The translations under genes and the position numbers were made by a program. From Seriola aureovittata (Eukaryota > Chordata > Actinopteri > Carangiformes > Carangidae): 64,000 nucleotides of DNA. The notes below the pieces were generated by a model. It had not been told where the DNA came from. It did not search any database and saw only the letters and a program-made list of their open reading frames with translations. The stretch covers positions 17,769,001-17,833,000 of the forward strand of contig NC_079365.1 of the NCBI RefSeq assembly GCF_021018895.1, given 5' to 3'. How positions within the stretch are numbered: position 1 is the first letter of the stretch; each line of letters opens with the position of its first letter. Below, piece by piece: positions 52,353-64,000 of the stretch.

Positions 52353-55300
52353 ATTTACTATTAACGCTCAATTGCATCCATAGAGCCGAAAAACTTTTAA
52401 AAATTGTATCAAAGGTCATCTCAAGAATCAATGTGACAGTACAGCAGACACTGTACGAAAAAAAGTTTGAGGGATATTCCATAGAAGGTTATTTCAGTTG
52501 GTTTGCAATGAACTTGAGGTCTTATGGTTATGCATGCCTGTCTCAGTCTTTGTGGCGAAAGCCTCCACTGGCTGTTAACGGAGCACAAAGGCTTTCAGAC
52601 AGATGAGCAGGTCCTCACTGCAGGCTATAACTCCAACACACCATCTGAGGTCCACGCCACGCTGCTCAGCAACCAGCCGCCTGATTGTTGAGCATTATCT
52701 GGTTGTCCCCAGCCTGTCAGATGGCATTAGTGCACGAGGCTCGACCCAGGATCTGTGCTGACACGTACCTGGTCGGGGGTGACCCTGTCTTTGTCTAGCA
52801 GCGACGTGGGGTCAAGTGGGTGTATGCGGCAGCAGTGCATGCAGTATTATGTCGACTGTGCAGAGGCAGATGGGTTTCTGGCACTCGCCCATTATTGGCC
52901 TGTGGTATGATAACTCCACAGATGCTTGTGACCCTGGAGCTTGACTAGCTGCCCTGTCTGGTCATTAGGGACCGAGGTAAGGTTTATATTCACATCTTAA
53001 ACCTCTAATTGACCATCTCGTTTCATGGCCAACACAGGATGAGGCACATACAAGAGATGTCCCGAGCAGTGCAGTGCATTTAACAAAGGTTAGCGCATTT
53101 TCCATTAACACATTTAATCCAAATGCTCCAGATGGGTATATTAAGTGCAATTCCACTACATTTAATGCATGTTTTGAAGTCCTGCTTTAGAAATGAGTGT
53201 AAAAGCTCAAAATCCAAACCCTTAAAAAGCCCTTCTTGGCTGAGGTCAAATAAATGTGCCCCGTCTCTCCAGGTGGCCTGGTAGTTGAGAACGCATACTA
53301 CAAAACATTGCCAGTTCAGCACCAACCAGTGACCTTTGTTGCTTGGCATCCTGTATCTGTCGCCAGGGTAGCTGACAAAAACACCACATGGTGTATATGG
53401 ACAGAGGCAAAGTCATCCATTAAATTTACATAAATGCCATCTTAGCTGGAGAGCAGCAATGAAAATGCCATGATGCGTCAGAGTTGTTAGTCCTTGTTTG
53501 AATGTGCTACCATGTCACATCCTCTTTTGCACAACACACAACCACATCACAACATGCATTTTATTTTGGCAACGTCTGGGAAAATTGCATAAAACAAGCA
53601 CTTGCATCACTGCATCAAGCATCACCGTTCAATCTCATTAGACATGTCTCTTCACTCCTTCTTCATAGCGTTAAGTACTTCTAATGGGTGAAGTATGAGC
53701 CTGACAGTCATAGCAAAATACATCAGCGCCCTTCTTCTTCCACCTGTGGCATGCTGGGTGCTTAAGAAAGGGCTGAAGGAATCAGCAGAAAAAAGGCATG
53801 TGTTATCTCAATGGACTGGTATGCAGACGGGGGCTATAGTCGATGCTGGCAGGATCAGACAAGCCGAAGAATAGGAAAGGTGTCAGAGGAAGCTGGGTGA
53901 TAAATCAAAACAGTATTAACCAGGCATAGAGAGGAAGATTTAAGATAGAAGGGGACGCTGTAATTTCTTTGGTACAGCTGCCTTGACAACATCTTTAAAT
54001 AATCCATCCAATGTTCTGGATGGTGTGCAAGGCTGGTGGAAATGCTCAAACAATCTGAGGAGGTTGATGCAGGACAGGAAAATGATAAATGATGTTGAGA
54101 TAATTGTTTCCTCATCACTCCTCACTGAGCGATAATAAAGTTTTATTTTGTAAAGAAGAAGAAGCAGCACTTTGGTTATCTGACTCTGGCCATCGCCTGC
54201 TGTAAATTTAAAATCATCCAAACGAACGGTTGATTGAAATGACTGAAAGGAAGAAAATGTTTTGGCCTCTTTTTAATATAAGAGAGTATCAGATGGTGCT
54301 TAACCTTATCTGGACGAGTATTTCTTGGAGGATTGAACCCTCACACATAAAAAGCCCAGTGGTGCCCCGACTTGTTACAGTTTCCTGCACTCCATCCTCA
54401 CATCGGTCCTTCACATTAAAACAGCAACATACATCATTTGCATTTGCCCACCTAAAAGACATATATTCATTTTATGATCAGGACATCAGTTGCCAGCGCA
54501 TTTTTAAATTGTTCTAAACTACTGTTGCCAAAATGAAACTGTTTTCTGATCTGACAACTCAAAAAAAGAAAGAAAAAAAAAACTCATGCTTTAGGTTACA
54601 GTAAGGGAACAGTCGTGGTCATTAAACAGCAGGAAACGGGAAAATGAACAGCGGCTTCCCATGTCAAAGTCCAATGATTTGTTGACCCATCCATCCACCT
54701 CCAGTGGCTCCCTCTGTAGATTTTGAGGTTTTATAATAATGTTACACTATGTTTTCCTTCATTCCAGACAGATTAGAGTCATAATTCCAACATCAGCTAG
54801 AAGTCTTTGTCACTTGAACGTAAAAAGCTGTGTCTACCATAAATGCTACGTCAGCATTGTACCAGCAAACAGTAGCTACCACCCCTCCCTACCCAGAGAA
54901 TGGACTGATTGCCCACATCCCATCTGGGAGAAGATTTCCAGAGCATCTGAACAAGTATGCCCAGATTTTCCTCAAAGACTCCCCTCCATAATTTTTTTAA
55001 CTTGAGCCTAACAGACCTGATTTGAACTGCATTTTCCAGCCTACTAGTAAATGCCAGTTCGTGCATCTATTGCATAAACTTGGTCAAAAATTGCTGATAA
55101 TGATTCTATCAAGGGAAACTCATATAAGAAAATAGAGACCATCTTATTTGTCATATAGACTAGTGCTTATTTGCTCATTTGACCTAAATACATGTCACAC
55201 ATATTTTTTTAAAATACAGGTATGTGCCTTCTATTTAACTTGTGAATTAGAGGTGTCTGTATATACGTTAGCAGTTGACTGCTAAGTCTTTTTACTCATT

Positions 55301-56279
55301 TTGAGCACTTCTCTCTCCACTCCTGCTCTTTACCTAAGCTAGAAGATGAGATCTCAGTGTTTTTGTGTATTAGGGAACACTATCGTTTTGTCCTTTGTAA
55401 CAACTCATGGTTCGAATATGCATTAGCAAGCCTCTGTGTGCCTTTGTGTTTTTTTTTTTTTTGCCCCTCCAGCAGCAGTAGAAGGGAGCACAGAGCTCTG
55501 TGTTAGAAGCTGAGGAGCTCGCTCAGAGTTTCCATGGCTCTCGCCCGCCTGCTTTGATAAATGGAAGCTCTTACGTTCGCTGTCAGGCTTCTCTACCTCA
55601 TGGGACTCCTCCCTCCATTCTCACTCCTCCACCACACCATTTGCTGTTGTGGGTGAAAAATGACCACAGGGAATAGAGTGGATTCTCAGTGCTGGACTGC
55701 AGAGTGGAACACCCAGACAGGGTAGAGGTGGCTGTTGTCCCCAGTGGACCCTGAGTCAACACTTGCTGCTAATGGTCTCTCCAAATTTACCTCCTAATTA
55801 CCCTCCTCTTATTGCCCCCAGCTAGCAGCACACTGGCCATGACCTTGATACACAAGGAACAAGGGAGGGTGCTCTTGTAAATTACGCTTTGTTCAGTTCT
55901 GGTTCAAATTAGAGTGGAGTGATCTGGTTTATCGACACAAATGATGCAAATTTCAGCGATCCCAATCGAATCGAGGATTAAGAGAAATCTGAATCTGATA
56001 ATGTGATTCTTCTGAAAAAGCTCTGTGCATCTGGGTGTTTGTTAGCGCAGCTGACAGAGAGGGAGAGTATTTGTGTGCCAGGTCAAAGGTCAGCCAGGGA
56101 GTGGAGGATTTTTCACTCATTCAGACCAGCTCTGTCTCATTATTCAGCCCTTTCCAAAATCCCTCTAACCTGTGTTGTCACCACTGACCACTGCTGCCAG
56201 CCTGACCAGCTCGCTGCAACATCAACAAACACAGCTTCATCATCATTACAGTGGCTTGAAGCATCTGCACGACCCCAGT

Positions 56280-56281
<2 letters not shown>

Positions 56282-56321
<40 letters not shown>
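56282..56321. repeat. (CA)n microsatellite
   Basis: Twenty CA units inside the otherwise meaningless frame 56003-56473. Confidence 0.95.
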
Positions 56322-56323
<2 letters not shown>

Positions 56324-56700
56324 AACACTTGTGCATACAATGGGAAGCCACAGGCTCAGACAGCGCCTTGGGATAGAGCATTTTGTAAACAAAGTAAGGA
56401 ACCAACCAGTGTTTTTCATGTTCTCCAAAATACAGAGATCAGTCTTGTAAAGGAAGAGAGTCAGGCCGGTTAGCACACCGATTTCCTGAAAGGCAGGGCT
56501 TTATAGTGTTACACTTCAGCGTTAATATGGACTTCTCCCTTTTCATGGCAACGTATGTTTCTTTTTTCTGTTATGCAGCTTAAATGTGCCTCACTATACT
56601 TTTTATGTGTAATCGAACAGAAAACATGATTATAAAAACTAGATAAAGGCTTTTTCTCACTTTGTGAACAGGCAGCAATAAACATATTATATTAAACAGA

Positions 56701-56729
56701 CCCCCCCCCCCCAAAAAAAAAAAAAAAAA
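56701..56729. repeat. C12-A17 homopolymer junction
   Basis: Twelve C bases followed directly by seventeen A bases; a likely slippage-prone and assembly-sensitive site. Confidence 0.9.
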
Positions 56730-57548
56730 TTCTTATAGGAGGTGTCTTTTCCCATCTCTCCCTGCTCTCTTCCTCTCTTTATCCATCCCAACCCAGTATC
56801 ATCATGACCACCCTGCTCTCCCCTGACCCGGCTTGAAGCAGGCACCCTGCCTGACCTCCCCAGAGATAATCCTGATTATGCTGAAGTGTGTAAAGGGGCC
56901 AGGATGAGCTTTCACCTCAGACCCCTTGTGGCCTTTAACCTTTCACCTGCAGCCCTGGAGGGCTATTGAGGGCAGCTGTCCATGGCGGAGTGTGTGTGTA
57001 TTCATATAAGGCACTTCAGGCCTTTAGCAGTCACACTGCATTGGTTTTTGCTGAATATAACAGATGAATATGGTTTGTTTTTGGTTTCATGACTGGATTT
57101 CTGGAAAATGAAGAATACTCTTTTATTATAGTTCATCCTTTTGTGTAAGAGGAGGAGGAGGAGTTGAGTTTACATTTGGAAAGAAAATCAAAAGCCTTGT
57201 ACACGTCTTGCACTTCTCCCCTCTACATGTAATCCCACTGTCTCCTCTTCTGATTACTACATGTACAGTATTACGTGAAGTCACTGAAGGCTGGGTTTGC
57301 AGACCAGAGAAACTGAATGACCTTCACTGTCAGTTGAAGCAGAGATCTTCCTCTACTCCCTCGTGCTTTAATTAACCTTTCCTGTCATCCGAAACAGCAG
57401 AAATAGATTTGTTATAATCTCTCGTTTCCACTCAGGAAGTGAACTCACTACTTAAATCAATCTTTCCCTGCTCTCAATTTGTGCAGTAGGAGACAGGTGT
57501 CTCTGATTTGATGTGACGATCAGAGAGCTCTACTGTTGTTTCAATGTA

Positions 57549-57552
57549 CACA

Positions 57553-57584
<32 letters not shown>
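57549..57584. repeat. (CA)n microsatellite
   Basis: CA tract beginning with ACACGCGCAC. Confidence 0.9.
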
Positions 57585-57588
<4 letters not shown>

Positions 57589-58228
57589 AAGTGTATCAGT
57601 GGCAGACAAGCGTGAAGAGCATCTGAGTGACAGCATCCGGAAGAGGAGAGATAAGACATAATCTGGTGCCAATTATTTCTCCTTGACAGGCACAGGTAAG
57701 CAGCAATCAGTTCCAGTGACATGTGTACTGAGTCAATAGTCCAGGCCTCAGAGATGGAGAGAGGCTGATGATGAGGTGCTGAACGGAGGCAAACACAAAG
57801 CTGCGACAGGGTTGGGCTGATAAGGCTTCCCGCTGCTGTTCAGCCCTTCTTATATCCGCAACGACCTTTCCATCCTGATGCACTGCTCTCAGATATTCAG
57901 TATGCGCTGGGGATTTGAAATGAATTACATTCAGACACTTGTAATTCTCTATTATGTGCATTTACAGTTGACCAATGAATCAAAAAGTTTTCATACTTAA
58001 CCGACTTAACAGGTTTGTCCAGAACAATCCTCATTCCAAAGTTGACTGAGTGTGGTCTGATCTGCAACCTTTATGATTAATAGCTGCTAAAGTTTAGACA
58101 ACTAAAACTATTCATATTGTTCATAGTTTAATTAATTTTGCACCAAGATCTCACAGTCTGATGATTCCTATGCCACACAAAAAGAAAACGTGTGTGTGCA
58201 CACACACACAGTAAAGTGTGGTAATTAG

Positions 58229-58395
58229 TCAGCTTTAGAGGTGCTAGTAGGTATTTTTCAATGTTTCCATGCTAAGCTAAGCTTATCACCTCCACCACAG
58301 TTAACATACAGACATGAGAGTGGTATCAATCCTCTGAATTAACTCTGGGCAGATATATGAATACATGTGTTTCCCAAAATTGTGAACTGTCTTTA
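58229..58395 (-). repeat. dispersed teleost repeat, copy D (family of 3930-4160, inverted)
   Basis: Read on the minus strand it gives ACAGTTCACAATTTTGGGAA, CAGAGTTAATTCAGAGGATT, GATACCACTCTCATGTCTGT, and GATAAGCTTAGCTTAGCATG. The order and spacing match copies A to C. Confidence 0.75.
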
Positions 58396-58798
58396 ATGAT
58401 TTGCTGGAGGAGACATATTGAAACCACAGTCAAACAAAGAGCCTTTTCAACGATACAGGGATGCTCCTTTACTTGCTACTGAGAAACGACAACACCAGTG
58501 CCTGTTTGAATAAACTACCAATTATCTACTCTTTCTGGTGCAGACAAGTCTCAATATACATAAGAAAAGTGGGTCCTTCACTTTATAAATAAAAATCCTT
58601 TTAGGGACACATCTGTGCATGCATGGCTGCAGACAAGCTGCAGCAAGGTGGGGCCACACCTCTATGAGAATGTGAGCACCAGTAGATCGGGGAATTCAGA
58701 CAACATGCCGGGGATGCCTGGGCAGGTATGTGGGATTTTCTGCTGCCTGCTTACTCAAACCCCCGTCCTCCCACCACAACCCTCCTTTTTCACCCGAA

Positions 58799-58823
58799 AC
58801 ACACACACACACACACACACACA
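58799..58823. repeat. (CA)n microsatellite
   Basis: Twelve CA units. It lies in the two overlapping frames at 58615-59213, which are not supported as genes. Confidence 0.9.
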
Positions 58824-61800
58824 GATGCACACACTGAGCGGAAGAAAGGGGAGATTTCTAAGGCTGATAGCGGTAGGCCTGTCTGGGAGCTGGTTCTTTC
58901 GTCATCTCCTTACAGACACAAAACAGGGGTCACTTGTGTCCCTTTAAGGTTGACCCTGCAAAACCACACCATTGCACAAAAAGCCTGGCCAAAGGGCTAC
59001 ATACCTTGGCTGCAGAACAGAGCAGAGAGTGACCACAGTGCAGAGGGATCACATCAACAGGTGGACAGACTACAGGCTCAGTTTACCACCAGATGTCATT
59101 CACATTCTGGAAGAGCGGTAGGAAGAGATTGGGTTTTATCCAACACAGAAGGTCTTCAACAAACTAGAGACAATTCCACACACTCACTAGAGAGAGAGAA
59201 AAAGATGATTTAGCTCTGTCTGCCTCTGTGTCTGGTAGTGATTACGAAGACCTTGCCGGGAAGCTCGGTGATATACACCAGACCCTGTGATCTTTAAAGA
59301 CACACACTTGTGCCCTATCATTGCTGAATTTACCAGCTGGTTGTAAATTCATCCGTTTAACACGATGTCAAGGCTGTGTATTGTTTTGTAGCATTTTTTT
59401 GGCTTCAGAGGCACGGGCAATTATGGCTGAGCTGCAACACACAGGAATGCTTCTGAGCAGATGAATTTGTGCTGACAATAGAGCTTATGAGTGCTTTGAG
59501 GTGGACTGTTATCATACTTTACTCCTTATCTCACCACGCCACAGGCATTATTTCAAAGAAAATGTGTTTTAGCGTGCCCCGTCTCGCAAAGATGTAATAT
59601 TTCTCCTGAGTGCAAGATTGCCACTTCATTTTCAGATTAAAATGGCAAGATGAATAGAGTTAATGTACTGTATAGCTTTGATAGAGTCATTGTATTTTAG
59701 CTGAGGGGACTTGTAATCTTCATATAGGCTTTAAATGTGCTTTGGAATGAGTCCCATGTGCTGTAGATGTTGAGAAATTCTTGTAAATGACAAGCAGTCC
59801 TGGTTGGCACTTGAACCCTATCTCATTCTCACCATTATGTTCCATACATTATGATCTTCTACAGTTTTATGCAGTGTAAGAACGGGGCTGCATACAAAAA
59901 GGGGTGCTGTGATGAGGCTAAGCCTTGCTGCTTACATCAGTTATCAGAAACATGCAGACCTCCATGAAAAGCTTTTTTTTTCTTTTCTTCTTTTTTCAAA
60001 TAATTTTCATCAAACACAGTCAAACATTTTTTCCATTATTTGTCAGTGGTCTCCTACTGACATTTAGCTTTGGAAAACTTAAGACAGAGCAGTGTTTGAA
60101 GTGGTTGTTTAATAATTAGAAGTTGTCCAAACCGCAATTGGATATAATTTACAGCCTGTGAATTTTCTGTACAAAGATAATTCTTCCATTTCGAAAGTGT
60201 TTCACACAGTTTATTTTCATATAATTTAGCACCTGATGGTGCGTTTCATTTGTGTATTTTGTTAACTGCCAGTAATTTTTTTATGAGCTCACACTGAAAA
60301 TTATCTTTACTACTGCAGCTGACTATCCTTTGGTTCTTGTGTCTTGCTGGTTTTCATTTTCATGATCCATGTGACCTTAGCGAGATCAGAAGGGTGTTTT
60401 TTTTTTTTTTTTTTTTTTAAGGACAAAATTAGGTCTGCCTCAAAACTGGTAGATATTGATCCAGTGATCATGAATGGAAGATTAGAAGAGAGAGAGAGAA
60501 AGATGGCAGGCTGTCAAACATGGAAGCTGTTAACTGATAATGTGTTTTGATGAATGTTTATTTGTAATGTAGTAGGTTATCAGCCTGTCTAGTCCGTCCA
60601 GTCTGTCTCGTCCAGCTGTCTCTCCACTCTCATTGAACTTTGCGGTGACCTAACCACTGTCGGACTTGTGACAGCCAGTCACCTCCAGCGTGCTCCCACT
60701 CAGATGCCCCTGAGTGTGAATCTGAGTGCAGGGGTGATAAATGTGGGATGTCAGCTGGTAACTGTCCCTGAAGCTCCTGTGTCGTTCGACTGCTGGTCCT
60801 GCCAGAGCAGCTAGAGGGCCGAGTGCACAGTTGACAAGCAGACAAGGATGGAAAATGAGACGGGATGTTTATGGAGAAAGAGCGGAGATGTACTGTTTTA
60901 GGATGTTCTCTATTTGTGTGTGTCTGTGTGTACTGTGTTTGCACCACGAGTGCAGATGCTTAACATGGGCTGTCTGGAGGGGCTCATTCTCAGGTTGCTG
61001 TCAACATCTGCACCTGTGTCCTCTCTTAACTGTACTAGCACATAAACCAATTCTGATATGATTGCAATTAATATCAATTTAGGTTATAATGCCTAAATTT
61101 TCAGTCCTGGTTGGTTCAGCAACATCTGAGGTTCCCGCGGTAATGTCATTTACAGTTTAATACAGTAGCAAACAGCTACTTTTTCACAAATACAACAGCA
61201 AAGCACCTGGATTATCTGTTAAGAGTGCAGCTAAACAAACCCACCTTGTTTTAATATAGAAGTCAGTCAAAAATAAACACACCCGTGATCTGATTTCACG
61301 CTGCACATGGCACAAGTCTCTTTCCACAAACAGCAGGGCGTAGTAAAGTCGGTTACCTTGCTGCGGAGTTGGAAGTGTGCAGCCTGGTGTGTGCAGCTGT
61401 TCATCAGCTCACTGTGGCTGCTCCTCCTGATTCCATTATTTCCTATAATATGTCAAACCGTTCCACTGGCTAAAAGAAAAAATCTGAACTACACTGCATT
61501 TCCTGTGAACCACTTTACAATAAAAGTGTTTTGCAAGTTGAATGCCATGTAAAGCAGCAACAGTAGAAAATGTTCAGTTTGAAGTGGCAGTAACTTAATG
61601 CAGCTCTGATTCTACTTTAGGAAACAGTGAGGCTGATATAAAATAGATAAAACTGATTACATACTGCATCATTTCCTGTGAATCCCTCTCATATAGGCAG
61701 GCAATTAAAAATCGAAACAGGAACGGAGGACAGCACCTCCATGAATTAATGCTACTATAAAGAGAAGTAATTACAGAATTTGGATATTATTTCTACAACC

Positions 61801-63239
61801 ATAAATAGTACGCAAAATGGGATTTGATGTTATGAAAATCTAACAGATTATGAATTGATCTTCACATATGTAAAACACAAAATTCAGTAACTCATTTTTG
61901 TAAGTTTTCTTGGAATCATTAATTTTGATAAAACAGAACAAAAGTTTGTAAGACAATACCCAATAATATGACAGTATGGTCATATCACCACAATATGACT
62001 CACTATATATTTCTGTCCATGAGAGTGGGAATGAGCATTACAGAATATGTGTTTGGAGGGAACTCATGAGAATTACACGGGTGACAGCCATGTCTATTCC
62101 TGTTTACTACCTTATCCACCCTAGTACATGCCATGATGCTGCACCGTGACGGCAGCATTTCACAGCTCCTGAAGGAGCTCAGCTCAGCACACCAGCAGCT
62201 GAGAAGCTTTCTGGAAGAGGATTCATGTCAGTATTTCAACATGTCCTGTGCAGGTGGAAAACATCACGCTGTCTTTTATTCTAAGTAAAGTAACAAGTTC
62301 TGCTTCCTCTCGGTCAAGGCAAGCTGTTGTAGCTGTTGGAGGGAGTCGTTTTCATTATCGGTGACTCTCAGACTTGGTTAAAGAGAACAGCAGGGATGTT
62401 TGTCTGGTCCCGATTGAAGTGGAACAGGAATAGGTCCCTCTATCTGGTACTCTAGTTTTCTCTGCAAATAGAATAGCACAACTGCAGGCTTAACTTCCTC
62501 AAGATCCACTTTCCCAAGTGCAGATTGAAAGAGAGCAAGAGAAAGAGAGAGACCTCCTATCAGATTCTCTAACAGCTCGGGAGGTAATGGAAGGACCGGG
62601 AGAAAAAGCTGCTTTCCGTACACCAGATCTCCACTTATCTCCCCTCACACCCCGAGTGTAACTTAAACTCACACACCAGTGATTTGCCCTGAGCAGTATG
62701 TGAGTCATTTGAGAGCAGTTTTATTTCACAACAGTTTTAACAGTGATACAGAGGAAAACAATGTGGGAATGTTATGTATGATATGATGTGAGACTAAGCC
62801 TGGGAGCGGTCGGCATCCTTTCCGCTTCACAAGAAGAGATTATAGTGAAGGCTATCATCTCTTTCATGGCTCGACAGAATTGGAAAAAAGGTGAATGAGA
62901 CCCAGTATCGGACTGAACATTATCTGCTTTATGACCTTTTGTAATAGAAGCCATGTTATGTGACTGCAACTCATGATACCGGTAGCAGTCCAGCATATGG
63001 GTCCAATACTGAAAAACCAGCACAGGCCGAAATGAATGGTCACATAGAGTGACAAAAACTTCTCATAGGAAACATAATTGTGAACACATTATGATTTGTA
63101 TGAACGTAATGAGAATATGTTGTTAATTTACATATTTGATCATTTGCAAATATATAAATACTGAACATCAGTTACAACCTAATTAAAATAATCCGTCCTG
63201 AAATAGTGACTACAGTATTACCACACTGTTTTATGCTTA
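58824..63239 (+). other. sema3f: presumed intron, non-coding
   Basis: AT-rich DNA without a semaphorin exon. It holds a T run at 60397-60418, a stretch at 59400-59710 without repeats that could be conserved non-coding sequence, and a 51-codon frame at 62133-62288 with a helix-like translation (see findings). Confidence 0.45.
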
Positions 63240-63490
63240 TGTTCAGGAACTAACCGCACTTGGTTAAGGTTAGGGAAAGATTGTGGTCTTGTTTAATACA
63301 GAAAAAGTTCAGTGACTTAAAACATAATGTGTTTACTTCTATTTCACAAAAAACACCATTAACCAGAGCACTTTTGTTGCCTAAACCTAAAACGCAGACG
63401 GGATTCTGGATGTGAAACCCTGGTCTCTGGTGTGACATTCATGTCCTGTGTACTCCCACCATCCACCCCAGCCAACTCCTGGCAACTCCA
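63240..63490. repeat. probable dispersed fish repeat (GGTTAAGGTTAGGGAAAGAT type)
   Basis: CTTGGTTAAGGTTAGGGAAA and GATTGTGGTCTTGTTTAATA, followed by GTTGCCTAAACCTAAAACGC and GTGAAACCCTGGTCTCTGGT then GTGACATTCATGTCCTGTGT. This order resembles a common percomorph repeat that I recognise from general knowledge. No second copy exists in the window, so boundaries are approximate. Confidence 0.5.
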
Positions 63491-64000
63491 CTGCCATTAA
63501 TAAATGTAGCACGGCTTTATTCATTCAAAAAATACATTACCTCTGAACATAATCCAGACAGTGATTACATTTCATCCAAAACATATTTGCTTTTGCAGTT
63601 CAGTTGTGTGTAAATGTAATTTAGGAGACAGGGTTGGATTCCCTGTTTGCCTCCTTGCTTTTGTCATAACCAGATTTTGTGTGACCATAACCCTGTAATG
63701 GCAGGATGTAACAGTAATACTGAGAGGAAAAAGAGAACAAACGGCTTCTGTAAATTAATTTCAGAGAGTCTGATAGTAGGTTTGTTGCTCATTAGCATAC
63801 TATCATGCCATCAACATTAGCATAGCGTGCGTAGCATAGTGTGTGCGTACGTACATGCATGTATGTGCGTTTCTGTGTCTGGTTAAGATAAAGGGTGAGA
63901 TCACCTCTAGTAAAGAAAGAATGGAGGAACTTTGGCAAACCAAAGGGCATCTCTGTGCCAGAAATGAGCAGCCTACACACATCTCCTGTGACCATGTCTG
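63491..64000 (+). other. sema3f: presumed intron, non-coding, to the window edge
   Basis: Nothing recognised. A GTACGTACATGCATGTATGT segment near 63846-63866 is a short alternating purine-pyrimidine stretch. Confidence 0.4.

Larger units (their letters stand above)
52353..58228 (+). other. sema3f: presumed intron, non-coding
   Basis: No recognisable exon. The GC-richer stretch at 52550-52980 and the segment at 55450-55860 have no sustained open frame with splice sites. A decayed repeat-like TTATCGACACAAATGATGC / ATCCCAATCGAATCGAGGAT piece lies near 55930-55978. Confidence 0.45.

Noticed and set aside
58615..59213. Two long overlapping frames with a donor-like CAG|GTATGT at 58725
   Set aside because: They pass through a CA repeat, have no recognisable domain, and the donor has no convincing acceptor upstream.
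60630..60947. 105-codon minus-strand frame
   Set aside because: It starts in TG/CA-rich sequence and shows no domain or splice context.

Overview
The window looks like teleost fish nuclear DNA. It is AT-rich and almost gene-free, carries many (CA/TG)n microsatellites, and holds several dispersed repeats of kinds I know from percomorph fish genomes: non-autonomous elements with terminal inverted repeats, a decayed Tc1-like transposon and a solo LTR. There is no prokaryotic-style gene packing, no rRNA, no convincing tRNA and no CRISPR array. Nearly all open frames of 60-160 codons are chance frames in non-coding or low-complexity DNA, many of them read through CA/TG repeats.

Only one gene is well supported, on the + strand: the 5' end of a class 3 semaphorin, best matching sema3f. 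A GC-rich promoter / 5'UTR region lies at about 33.6-34.2 kb and has two strong splice donors (introns beginning at 33830 and 34227). The second leader exon carries two abutting upstream ORFs. After an intron of about 1.7 kb comes the first coding exon (35898-36051; CDS 35940-36051). It encodes a signal peptide followed by the short N-terminal segment that leads into the sema domain, and it ends in phase 1 at a consensus donor. I found no later sema exon, so 36052-64000 is most simply the 5' part of a very long intron.

Layout: 1-33.6 kb is intergenic or upstream DNA with dispersed repeats at about 0.3, 3.9, 5.8, 7.2 (solo LTR with a 5-bp target duplication), 11.6, 12.2 (Tc1-like), 23.8 (inverted dimer) and 27.2 kb. 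The promoter and first exons occupy 33.6-36.05 kb. The rest, 36.05-64 kb, is the presumed first coding intron. It contains microsatellites, a 26-nt C run, two G-quadruplex motifs, further repeats at 52.1, 58.2 and 63.2 kb, and a few stretches with homeodomain-like AT-rich motifs that could be enhancers.

I found no novel multi-gene system. The most solid observations are the solo LTR with its matching target duplication, the palindromic repeat dimer, the sema3 leader structure with tandem uORFs, and a few exon-like segments that transcript data could confirm or reject.
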